From: Colletes latitarsis
Lineage: Eukaryota > Arthropoda > Insecta > Hymenoptera > Colletidae
Reading direction: 5' to 3'
Assembly: GCF_051014445.1 (NCBI RefSeq)
Contig: NW_027488370.1
Location: 7,006,001 to 7,070,000, forward strand
DNA length: 64,000 nucleotides
Below are positions 1-8,700 of this stretch, piece after piece (within the stretch, counting starts at the first letter, position 1; each line of letters begins with the position of its first letter). The notes under the pieces are model-generated. The model worked only from the letters and a program-made list of their open reading frames with translations, made no database searches and was not told the DNA's origin. The position numbers and the translations under genes are program-made.

Positions 1-2034
1 CATGGCCCTCCCCCAGTGCGCCCCGACGGCCAGCACCAGTGTGTCATCCGCATAACACACCGTGCTGACGCCGTCGGGGAGGCCGGCCCGCAACACCGAG
101 TCATACGCGATGTTCCACAGGAGTGGCCCGAGGACCGACCCCTGCGGAACACCGCAGTACACCTCCCTCCGCATATCACCATCCCGTCCCGGATACTCGA
201 TCCACCTGCCGCGGAGATAATCCCCGACGACCGCCCTGAGACAAGGGGGGACTCGATGATATTCGAGCCCCCTCCTTATCTCTTCCCAGGGGAGGGTGTT
301 AAAGGCATTGGCAATATCCTTGGATATTGCCAATGCCACCCCTCCCCGGGAGACGGCCGCCTCCGAGAGGGCCCTCACACGACCTATCGCGTCGATAGTC
401 GATCGGCCCCCCCGGAAACCGAACTGGCAGTCGGCCAGACCGGGATCACCCCGCGACAGGTGCTCGACGAGGCGGGCAGCAATCACACGCTCGAAGAGCT
501 TGCCCACCTTGTCGAGGAGACAAATGGGCCGGTATGCGGAGGGAGACTCCGCGGGCCGACCCTCCTTCCGGAGGAGGACCATCCTCGCCACCTTCCAACT
601 GGGGGGGAATCGCCCGTCCCTCAGGCAGCGGTCGAACAACCGCCTGAGGTTGGCCCCAAGGACGCCCTGGGTCAAGACCCAAACCCGGCCGGGCACACCA
701 TCCGGACCCGGGGCCGTGTTACGAACCCCGAGCTGTCTGATGGCCGCTGCCAGCTCCTCCTGCGTGACCCCCAGCTCGGCCGTCCACTCCACTGGGACAG
801 CCGCCGCCGCCGGAGGACGCGGTCCCCTCTCCCCAATTGGGAAGAGTGTATTGACCACGTCCTCCAGCAGCCGGGGGTCAAGACCCTCGGTGACGGGGGG
901 CGCCCACGGGCGGAGCTTATTCAGCACCACCTTATATGGGCGCCCCCATGGATCGTCATCAAGGGTCTGGAGGAGCTCCTTCCATGCCTGGGTCTTGGCC
1001 CGTTTGATGGCGACCTGCAGAGCAACCCGCGCCACGCGGTATGCTCCATACAGGTCATCAGCTGCCCTCGCTCGCGCCACGCCGTCGCCTGTACGTTGAC
1101 GAGTGCGCGCGCGGGTGTACTGGCGTCGGGCGCGGACAGTCGCGACTCGCAACTCCGCGATCGCGTCCGACCACCAGTACACCGCCCGGCGAGGAGAAGC
1201 CCGCCCGACCCGAGGCATCCCCGCGTCGCAAATACCCGCGACCAATGCTCCGAGCCGGGCGACCTCCTCCTCTATGCTCGGCAACTCGGCCGCTCCCTGC
1301 GGCCAAGTTGCAGCGAGGGCAGCTGCCATCAGGGCGTCCTTGTCCAGGCGCCGAAGCGCCCAGCGGCGTGGTGGGGTGCCACGCAGGCGGCCGTGTCGGG
1401 ATGCACTCGCGGCGGCAGAGACCTCCATCCGGATGTACCGGTGATCGGAGAGTGTCTCTGTCCCCGCGACCACGTGCCAACCCGACACCATGCGCACGGC
1501 GTTGGGGGTCGCGAATCCAACATCCACGATGGACCCCCCATATCGCCGCACGCATGTGTGCTCCGACCCCCGGAGGTCGAGACCCGCCGCCCAATCGCCC
1601 AGGATCCCGCCGCGAACGGAGGTCCTGGGGGATCCCCAAGCCACCGACTTGGCATTAAAATCCCCCAGGACCAGCACCGGCCGGGCCGCGTAGCGCTGCA
1701 CGCATGCCGCGACCTCGGCCAAGTACAGCTCGAACGCAGCGTGACCGCTACGGGGCGAAATGTAGCACCCCACCACAGCGACTCCCCCCCAGTCCACGGC
1801 GACGAATCCCCGACCGCGCTCCAACAAGGAGAACGGTGGGGACCCGTCGCCCCCTCCCCATACCGTCGCCACCAAGCCGTCCGCGTCGCCCACCCAATGA
1901 GGGTGATCAGGGACGCGGTACGGCTCGGCGGCGACCGCCAGGCCAACCCCCCACTCCGCGAGGACTTGGGACATCAAGTCCTGTGCCGCGCGGCAGTGGT
2001 TGAGGTTGGCCTGGAGGAGGAGGCGGGGCGGCAT
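1..2034 (-). CDS. ORF2: endonuclease-reverse transcriptase (partial, runs off left edge)
   Basis: This is the pol-like protein that nicks the target and copies the element RNA by target-primed reverse transcription. The frame is open for all 678 codons from the ATG at 2034-2032 to the window edge. The N-terminus (about residues 1-220) is an APE-type endonuclease: N10 in QANLNHCRAA, E37 in AAEPYR, D125/N127 in GDFNAK, D171 in SIVDVGFAT, and D197-H198 in SDHRYI. The RT domain begins near residue 430 with NTAPGPDGVPG, then FPPSWK, YRPICLLDKVGKLFERV, FGFRGGRST, motif A around D573 (SKDIANAFNTLPW), GVPQGSVLGPLLWN, and YADD at 661-664. Lys572 is odd, because relatives have a hydrophobic residue before the motif A Asp. 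The start was chosen because it overlaps the ORF1 stop as TAATG and gives the expected R1-type N-terminus. Open ORF2 beside broken ORF1 suggests a recent insertion or trans-complementation. Long open frames on the opposite strand are shadows of its GC-rich codon use. Confidence 0.93.
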   Translation of the reverse strand, partial: MPPRLLLQANLNHCRAAQDLMSQVLAEWGVGLAVAAEPYRVPDHPHWVGDADGLVATVWGGGDGSPPFSLLERGRGFVAVDWGGVAVVGCYISPRSGHAAFELYLAEVAACVQRYAARPVLVLGDFNAKSVAWGSPRTSVRGGILGDWAAGLDLRGSEHTCVRRYGGSIVDVGFATPNAVRMVSGWHVVAGTETLSDHRYIRMEVSAAASASRHGRLRGTPPRRWALRRLDKDALMAAALAATWPQGAAELPSIEEEVARLGALVAGICDAGMPRVGRASPRRAVYWWSDAIAELRVATVRARRQYTRARTRQRTGDGVARARAADDLYGAYRVARVALQVAIKRAKTQAWKELLQTLDDDPWGRPYKVVLNKLRPWAPPVTEGLDPRLLEDVVNTLFPIGERGPRPPAAAAVPVEWTAELGVTQEELAAAIRQLGVRNTAPGPDGVPGRVWVLTQGVLGANLRRLFDRCLRDGRFPPSWKVARMVLLRKEGRPAESPSAYRPICLLDKVGKLFERVIAARLVEHLSRGDPGLADCQFGFRGGRSTIDAIGRVRALSEAAVSRGGVALAISKDIANAFNTLPWEEIRRGLEYHRVPPCLRAVVGDYLRGRWIEYPGRDGDMRREVYCGVPQGSVLGPLLWNIAYDSVLRAGLPDGVSTVCYADDTLVLAVGAHWGRAM
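304..337. repeat. Perfect 34-bp inverted repeat over the RT motif A codons
   Basis: Arm GGCATTGGCAATATCC at 304-319 is followed by a 2-nt spacer (320-321) and its exact reverse complement at 322-337. On the minus strand it encodes ALAISKDIANA, covering the catalytic Asp573. The unusual Lys572 codon sits exactly on the centre of symmetry. Confidence 0.95.
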
Positions 2035-2036
2035 TA
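2032..2036 (-). promoter_or_regulatory. TAATG stop/start overlap between ORF1 and ORF2
   Basis: On the minus strand ORF1 ends with TAA (2036-2034), whose last A is the first base of the ORF2 ATG (2034-2032). In Bombyx SART1 a UAAUG of this kind couples termination of ORF1 to reinitiation on ORF2. The geometry is seen directly; the coupling function here is inferred from that precedent. Confidence 0.85.
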
Positions 2037-2171
2037 ATTAATGGCCGCGCCAGCCTCCTCCCGGCCGTCCGTCCCCGTAGCACCGTCCACCTCCATGGAG
2101 GACGATGCCACCGCCCTCGGCACCGGAGCCGGTGCAGCCCGCCTCTTCCTCTCCTTCCGGGTGGGGGGGGA

Positions 2172-2357
2172 GCACTTCTTGCTCCCCACCCTGTGATCGG
2201 CTGGCCTCCCCATGTCCGCACACAGCGGGCAGTGGGGGGCCGCCGAGCACTGGCTCGCACGGTGCTCTTTGGCACCGCAGCGGTAACACTGACCGCTGCG
2301 GTCCACCGGCGAGGTGCACCACTGCCTCACGTGCCCCAATTCGAGGCAGCGGTGACA
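2172..2357 (-). other. Three zinc knuckles of gag
   Basis: Three cysteine-histidine boxes follow one another in the last gag frame: CHRCLELGHVRQWC and CYRCGAKEHRASQC, both CX2CX4HX4C, then a variant CX2CX8HX6C starting CPLCADMG. A triplet of this type is the standard C-terminal nucleic-acid-binding module of R1, TRAS and SART ORF1 proteins. The zinc ligands are all intact even though this region lies downstream of a stop codon. Confidence 0.93.
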
Positions 2358-2387
2358 CTGGAGCGGGCGCGGCGCGAGGATTTCCAC

Positions 2388-2390
2388 TCA
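2388..2390 (-). other. In-frame TGA in gag before the zinc knuckles
   Basis: The frame reads ...GWVSA, TGA, VEILAPRPLQC. The position corresponds to an Arg in the family pattern SARVE, and the codon follows GCG, so a CGA to TGA transition at a CpG explains it simply. The ancestral codon is inferred, not observed. Confidence 0.75.
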
Positions 2391-2433
2391 CGCCGAAACC
2401 CACCCCACCAACACCCTCCCGGATTCCGCCACC

Positions 2434-3795
2434 TTACGGGCGGCGGAGAGGGGGCACCGGGCCCACACCGACCCGGGGGCCGGAGGGCGACCTGCGGATC
2501 TCTCCGATCCGCAGGTCCTCCACAGGACAGTCCCCCGCCCTCGCAAGGGCACGGGACACATCCTGTGCGCTGACCGAGTCGTCCAGCCCACAAACGCGCA
2601 TCTCCGTGCGCTTCGTGGGCCGGGCGACCCGGACACCTCGCTCGCCCAGCTGCTCCCGGAGCCTCTGGGCGAGACGATCCGCCTTCGCGCCGCCTTCTGC
2701 ACCGGGGATCTCCAGCAAGAGACACCCGGTCACGGCCCTCTTCGCCCTCACGGAGGCGATGCCCAGCTCTTCCAGGGAGATATTCTCCCTGGCGAGCCGC
2801 ATCGCCTCCGCGAGGGTCAGGTCGCCCCCCTGCGCAACGGTCAGCGTCACCGCTGCCGTTTTTGGGGGACGACCTGGTCGTGCCTTCCCGACCTTCGCGG
2901 CCTTTACCTTGGCCGCCGGCGGCGGAGGCGGAGGCTGCGGTTGCGAGGCCTTCCTCGCCGCCCGCTTCGCCTTCCGCCCCACCACCTCACTCCACGCCAC
3001 CCCCCCTTGGGAGGGTGCCGTGGAGGACGCGACCACCGCGACCACGGGTACACCACCCCCCTTGGGGGTCGCGACCCGGGGCCCTGGTGCCGCAACGCTG
3101 GGCGGAGACTTCACTCCGCCCTTCTTTGCCTTCCCCGACTGTACCGGAACAGGTCGGGGAGGCACCGCCTTCCTGCTGACCGCTCTTCCGGCGAGGAACT
3201 CCTCCCGGAAGGCGGCCAGCTTGCCATCAATCATGTCCCCAATCCTCCTCAGAAGATCGTCTTCTGAGGAGGACGGGGACTTCTTCACGGGCGGAGTGCG
3301 GGTGGAGGGGCCCGCGGTGCCCCGCACCACTGCCGCCGCACTCCGCTTATTTACCTCCGCCGAGGGACGCGGCGGTGGAGGAGGAGGGAGGATGGGAGGG
3401 AGGGCCGCGCTGTTCCACAGCGCCTCTGCCCTCCTCCTCCCCTGTCGCTCCTCCTCCAACAGGAGCTGCAGACGGGCGTTCCGCCCTCTGAGCTCCCGCG
3501 CCGCCTCCCTCATTTCCTCCGCCGCGGCCTTCAGGGCCTCCGCGCCACCGCTTTTCTGCCCCTTAAAGGCGCAGGCAGCGGTGACTTTCTCCACCCGCCT
3601 CAGGGACGAGGAGATCCTCTCCGATATCTCCTCGGTCACCTCGTCCCTGAGGCAACTCAGCCTCACCGACGGGCTCATCGCCCCGCCCACCTCGACGACG
3701 GCCTGCCCCGCCCTCTTCCTCTTAGAGCCTATGAGGCTCGTCCTCCTCCACCTTCCACGAAGCCGGGCCAGGCGCTGGAGGCGGCGCGAGCGCCG
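2434..3795 (-). pseudogene. Central gag segment: coiled coil, linker and RNA-binding region
   Basis: This is the longest open piece of ORF1. Its first ATG is at 3678-3676, but the frame is open upstream to 3795 and probably continues the N-terminal piece after a small indel. The first 100 or so residues are charged and heptad-like (RDEVTEEISERISSSLRRVE, then EEMREAARELRGRNARLQLL), consistent with multimerisation of gag. Poly-Pro and Ala/Lys stretches follow. The C-terminal 130 residues resemble the RRM-like part of R1-clade gag proteins. The last residues before the stop at 2436-2434 are out of frame with the family pattern, which resumes in another frame past the C run at 2475-2479. Confidence 0.75.
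2475..2479 (-). other. Probable one-base frameshift in a homopolymer within gag
   Basis: The minus strand has five consecutive C here, followed by GGG. Upstream, the family pattern (GEIRRSPSG) is in one frame; downstream, GSVWARCPL is in another. Treating one C as extra would align both. A homopolymer indel could be a real mutation or an assembly error. Confidence 0.65.
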
Positions 3796-3924
3796 TCACT
3801 CCAGTCCCAACACCGCCTTCGTCCTCCCCCTCTGACTTACCCCGTCCCATCCCCGTTTTAATATTGAACTCCATAATATTCCCACGAGCAGGTCGGAAGA
3901 AAAGGTCCGCCCGGGCAGAGCCGC

Positions 3925-3938
3925 CTTACCCGGGTAAG
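3925..3938. repeat. Perfect 14-bp palindrome in the 5' UTR
   Basis: CTTACCCGGGTAAG is its own reverse complement. A second short palindrome, GCCCGGGC, lies about 15 bp to its left. Either could be a chance product of GC-rich sequence. Confidence 0.6.
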
Positions 3939-4105
3939 CCTATATACTCCGGGGGTTCGGCAGGTTCCCCGAAGGTGGTCGCTTGGGATTGGGCCTTCTC
4001 CCGCAACCATGCATCCCATCGCCGCGCACCATAGCTTAGGATTGGAGGGCGATTTTATAGAGTCGCCATACTCGTGGCCCAGGCGGTTAACCCAAGACCC
4101 CCGTT

Positions 4106-4179
4106 CCTCCTGCCGTCACGTACCATTCACAAAACCAATAGGGAATTGTGAATGGGTCGTTGTGACGACCAACAGGAGG
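4106..4179. other. Nested 74-nt imperfect hairpin in the 5' UTR
   Basis: Three successive paired arms are visible: 4106-4112 with 4173-4179 (CCTCCTG/CAGGAGG), 4114-4119 with 4162-4167 (CGTCAC/GTGACG), and 4124-4132 with 4146-4154 (CATTCACAA/TTGTGAATG). The nesting on one axis suggests a folded RNA leader. No function is established; translation or RNA packaging roles are speculation. Confidence 0.7.
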
Positions 4180-4259
4180 CTTACGGTGTGTGTATGACTC
4201 GGGTACCCCGGGTTCGTTAAGCCCGTACTGCAGCTGAAAGGCTGGCAGCCCCTGAGGGA

Positions 4260-5740
4260 ATCAGACACATACTTTCGCATTCTTCACATACTTGTTGAAC
4301 GGATCCTGGGTTTTTTCTGGTTTGGATGACGTAGTAATGTGGTAGCACACTGAAACAGTCGATTAAACCTGGTTTCGATCATCATTTTAGAGACTAACTC
4401 ATGTTAGGTCTAGGTTAGGTCTGGGATTTGCCCTCATCAGGCTCATAGTTTCGCGTTTTTCACATACTTGTTGAACAGATCCTGGGTTTTTTCAGGTTTG
4501 GATCACGTAGTAATGTGGTACCACACTGAAACATTCAATTAAACCTGGTCTTGATAAATATTTTAGAGGATAACGCATGTTAGGTCTGGGTTAGGTCTAG
4601 GATTTGCCCTCATCAGGCTCATACTTTCGCATGTTACTCATACTTGTTGAACGGATCCTGGGTATTTTTCTGGTTTGGATCACGTAGTGATGTGGTACCA
4701 CACTGAAAAAGTCCATTAAACCTGGTTTCCATCAATATTTTTGAGGATAACGCATGTTAGATCTACGTTAGGCCTGGGATTTGCCCTCATCAGACACATA
4801 CTTTCGCATTCGTCACATACTTGTTGAACGGATCCTGGGTTTTTTGTGGTTTGGATCACGTAGTAATGTGGTACCACACTGAAACATTCAATTAAACCTG
4901 ATCTTGATGAATATTTTAGAGGATAACGCATGTTAGGTCTGGGATAGATCTGGGATTTGCCCTCATCAGGCTCATAGTTTCGCGTTTTTCACATACTTGT
5001 TGAACAGATCCTGGGTTTTTTCTGGTTTGGATCACGTAGTAATGTGGTACCACACTGAAACAGTCCATTTAACCTGGTTTCGATCAATATTTTAGAGGAT
5101 AACGCATGTTATGTCTAGGTTAGGCCAGGGATTTGCCCTCATCAGACACATACTTTCGCATTCTCCACATACTAGTTGAACAGATCCTGGGTTTTTTCAA
5201 GTTTAGATCACGTAGTAAAGTGGTACCACACTGAAGCATTCAATTAAACCTGGTCTTGATAAATATTTTAGAGGATAACGCATGTTAGGTCTAGGGTTTG
5301 CCCTCATCAGGCTCATACTTTCGCACATTACTCATACTTGATGGCCAGATCCAGGGCTTTTTCTGGATTGCATCACGAAGTAATGTGGTACCACACTGAA
5401 ACAGTCAATTAAACCTGGTTTCCATCAATATTTTAGAGGACAACGCAAGTTAGGTCTGGTATAGGTCTGTGATTTGCCCTCATCAGGGTCATATTTTCGC
5501 GTTCTTCACATACTTGTTGAACAGATCCTGGGTATTTTTCTGGTTTGGATCAGGTAGTAATGTGGTACCACACTGAAACAGTCGATTAAACCTGGTTTCG
5601 ATCAATATTTTTGAGGATAACTCATGTTAGGTTTAGGTTAGGCCCGGGATTTGCCCTCGTCAGGCTCATACTTTCGCATTCTTAACACACTTGTTGTACA
5701 GATCCTGGGTATTTTTCTGGTTTGGATCACATAGTAATGT
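4260..5740. repeat. Satellite block next to the retrotransposon
   Basis: About eight monomers of mixed forms with no obvious higher-order period of their own. The block starts abruptly at TCAGACACATAC after the retrotransposon 5' end, so the element interrupts a monomer between the CCCTCA and TCAGACAC landmarks. Confidence 0.8.
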
Positions 5741-8700
5741 GATACCACACTGAAAAAGTCGATTAAACCTGGTACCGATCAGTATTCTTGATGGGAGCGC
5801 ATGTTAGGTCTAGGTTAGGCCTGGGATTTGCCCTCATCAGACACATACTTTCGCATTCTTCACATACTTGTTGAACGGATCCTGGGTATTTTTCTGGTTT
5901 GGATCACGTAGTAATGTGGTAGCACACTGAAAAAGTCCGTTAAACCTGGTTTCGATCAATATTTTTGAGGATAACGCATGTTAGATCTAGGTTAGGCCTG
6001 GGATTTGCCCTCATCAGACACATACTTTCGCATTCGTCAAATACTTGTTGAACGGATCCTGGGTTTCTTGTGGTTTCGACCACGTAGTAATGTGGTACCA
6101 CACTGAAACATTCAATTAAACCTGGTCTTGATAAATGTTTTAGGGGATAACGCATGCTGGGTCTGGTATAGGTCTGGGATTTGCCCTCATCAGGGTCATA
6201 TTTTCGCGTTCTTCACATACTTGTTGAACAGATCCTGGGTATTTTTCTGGTTTGGATCAGGTAGTAATGTGGTACCACACTGAAACAGTAGATTAAACCT
6301 GGTTGCGATCAATATTTTTGATAATAACTCATGTTTGGTCTAGGTTAGGCCCGGGATTTGCCCTCATCAGGGTCATATTTCCGCGTTCTTCACATACTTG
6401 TTGAACAGATCCTCGGTATTTTTCTGCTTTGGATCACGTAGTAATGTGGTACCACACTGAAATAGTCGATTAAACCTGGTTTCGATCAATATTTTAGAGG
6501 ATAACGCAAGTTATGTCTGGGATAGGTCCGGGATTTGCCCTCGTCAGGCTCATACTTTCGCATTCGTCACATACTTGTTGAACGGATCCTGGGTTTCTTG
6601 TGGTTTGGACCACGTAGTAATGTGGTACCACACTGAAACATTCAATTAAACCTGGTCTTGATAAATGTTTTAGGGGATAACGCATGTTGGGTCTGGGATA
6701 GGTCTGGGATTTGCCCTCATCAGGCTCATAGTTTCGCGTTTTTCACATACTTGTTGAACGCATCCTGGGTTTCTTGTGGTTTGGACCACGTAGTAATGTG
6801 GTACTACACTGAAACATTCAATTAAACCTGGTCTTGATAAATGTTTTAGGGGATAACGCATGTTGGGTCTGGGATAGGTCTATGATTTGCCCTCATCAGG
6901 CTCATACTTTCGCATTTACTCATACGTGATGGCTAGATCCAGGGCTTTTTCTGGATTGGATCACGTAGTAATGTGGTACCACACTGAAACAGTCAATTAT
7001 ACCTGGTTTCCATTAATATCTTAGAGGACAACGCAAGTTAGGTCTGGTATAGGTCTGGGATTTGCCCTCATCAGGGTCATATTTTCGCGTTCTTCACATA
7101 CTTGGTGAACAGATCCTGGGTTTTTTTCTGGATTGGATCACGTAGTAATGTGGTACCACAATGAAACAGTCCATTAAACCTGGTTTCCATCAATATTTTA
7201 GAGGACAACGCAAGATAGGTCCGGGATAGGTCTGGGATTTGCCCTCATCAGGGTCATACTTTCGCATTCTTCACACACTTGTTGAACAGATCCTGGGTAT
7301 TTTTCTGATTTGGATCACGTAGTAATGTGGTACCACACTGAAATAGTCGATTAAACCTGGTTTCGACCAATATTTTAGAGGATAACGCAAGTTATGTCTG
7401 GGATAGTTCCGGGATTTGCCCTCGTCAGGCTCATATTTTCGCGTTCTTCACATACTTGTTGAACAGATCCTGGGTATTTTTCTGGTTTGGATCAGGTAGT
7501 AATGTGGTACCACACTGAAACAGTAGATTAAACCTGGTTGCGATCAATATTTTTGATAATAACTCATGTTAGGTCTAGGTTAGGCCCGGGATTTGCCCTC
7601 ATCAGGGTCATATTTCCGCGTTCTTCACATACTTGTTGAACAGATCCTCGGTATTTTTCTGCTTTGGATCACGTAGTAATGTGGTACCACACTGAAATAG
7701 TCGATTAAACCTGGTTTCGATCAATATTTTAGAGGATAACGCAAGTTATGTCTGGGATAGGTCCGGGATTTGCCCTCGTCAGGCTCATACTTTCGCATTC
7801 GTCACATACTTGTTGAACGGATCCTGGGTTTCTTGTGGTTTGGACCACGTAGTAATGTGGTACCACACTGAAACATTCAATTAAACCTGGTCTTGATAAA
7901 TGTTTTAGGGGATAACGCATGTTGGGTCTGGGATAGGTCTGGGATTTGCCCTCATCAGGGTCATATTTCCGCGTTGTTCACATACTTGTTGAACAGATCC
8001 TGGGTATTTTTCTGCTTTGGATCACGTAGTAATGTGGTACCACACTGAAATAGTCGATTAAACCTGGTTTCGATCAATATTTTAGAGGATAACGCAAGTT
8101 ATGTCGGGGATAGGTCCGGGATTTGCCCTCGTCAGGCTCATACTTTCGCATTCTTCACACACTTGTTGTACAGATCCTGGGTTTTTTTCTGGATTGGATC
8201 ACGTAGTAATGTGGTACCACAATGAAACAGTCCATTAAACCTGGTTTCCATCAATATTTTAGAGGACAACGCAAGTTAGGTCCGGGATAGGTCTGGTATT
8301 TGCCCTCATCAGGGTCATACTTTCGCATTCTTCACACACTTGTTGAACAGATCCTGGGTATTTTTCTGATTTGGATCACGTAGTAATGTGGTACCACACT
8401 GAAATAGTCGATTAAACCTGGTTTCGACCAATATTTTAGAGGATAACGCAAGTTATGTCTGGGATAGTTCCGGGATTTGCCCTCGTCAGGCTCATACTTT
8501 CGCATTCTTCACATACTTGTTGTACAGATCCTGGGTATTTTTCTGGTTTGGATCACATAGTAATGTGATACCACACTGAAAAAGTCGATTAAACCTGGTA
8601 CCGATCAGTATTCTTGATGGTAGCGCATGTTAGGTCTAGGTTAGGCCTGGGATTTGCCCTCATCAGACACATACTTTCGCATTCTCCACATACTTGTTGA

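Larger units (their letters stand above)
2034..3850 (-). pseudogene. ORF1 gag-like protein, broken by two frameshifts and a nonsense codon
   Basis: This is the RNA-binding structural protein of an R1-clade element, about 600 codons if its pieces are read together. The ATG at 3850-3848 starts a 42-residue piece (MGRGKSEGEDEG...) that stops at 3724-3722. A second frame, open from 3795 to 2434, carries a basic run (SKRKR), a predicted coiled coil near 3580-3410, Pro/Ala/Lys-rich linkers, and a conserved region near 2830-2500 with LTLAEAMRLARENISLEELGI-like residues typical of R1 gag. A third frame gives GSVWARCPLSAARKV and then three zinc knuckles. The shift from the first to the second frame lies between 3795 and 3722. 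The shift from the second to the third lies at a C run (G run 2475-2479 on the plus strand). An in-frame TGA at 2390-2388 interrupts the third frame just before the zinc knuckles. The stop is TAA at 2036-2034. Confidence 0.85.
1..4259 (-). mobile_element. R1-clade non-LTR retrotransposon (SART/TRAS-like), cut by left window edge
   Basis: A GC-rich retroelement on the minus strand abuts the AT-richer satellite at about 4259/4260. In sense order it has a 5' UTR of about 0.4 kb, a gag-like ORF1 with three zinc knuckles, and an ORF2 with an AP-type endonuclease followed by a reverse transcriptase. This two-ORF order with an N-terminal endonuclease and CCHC gag is characteristic of the R1 clade, which includes R1, TRAS, SART, RT and Waldo. 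The TAATG overlap between the ORFs resembles SART1. The 3' part (thumb, C-terminal zinc finger, 3' UTR and tail) lies left of the window, so length, tail and target duplication cannot be seen. ORF1 carries disabling lesions, so this copy is probably dead, although ORF2 is open. Assignment to the R1 clade is firm; SART or TRAS within it is inference. Confidence 0.9.
3851..4259 (-). other. 5' UTR of the retrotransposon
   Basis: About 409 nt lie between the gag ATG at 3850 and the satellite junction. There is no credible protein; the 62-codon plus-strand frame at 4009-4197 is a chance frame. It contains a perfect 14-bp palindrome (3925-3938) and a nested hairpin (4106-4179). The sense-strand 5' end reads TTCCCTCAGGGGCTGCCAGC near 4258-4239. 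The GGGGCTGCC start fits a full-length rather than 5'-truncated element, but only another copy could prove it. The internal promoter expected for R1-type elements was not identified. Confidence 0.7.

Noticed and set aside
16..2037. 673-codon open frame on the plus strand
   Set aside because: It is antisense to ORF2. It has no recognisable domains, while the minus frame shows every endonuclease and RT motif; GC-rich codon use keeps the other strand open.
2105..3835. 576-codon open frame on the plus strand
   Set aside because: Antisense to gag, low-complexity Pro/Ser/Arg-rich translation, no family resemblance.
3941..3950. TATA-like GGAGTATATA on the minus strand
   Set aside because: It lies inside the 5' UTR about 90 bp before the gag ATG. 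R1-type elements usually use downstream internal promoters, and a single TATA-like string is weak evidence.
4100..4259. HDV-like self-cleaving ribozyme at the element 5' end
   Set aside because: Known in some R2, SART and RTE elements, but I could not trace the required P1 to P4 double pseudoknot by eye.
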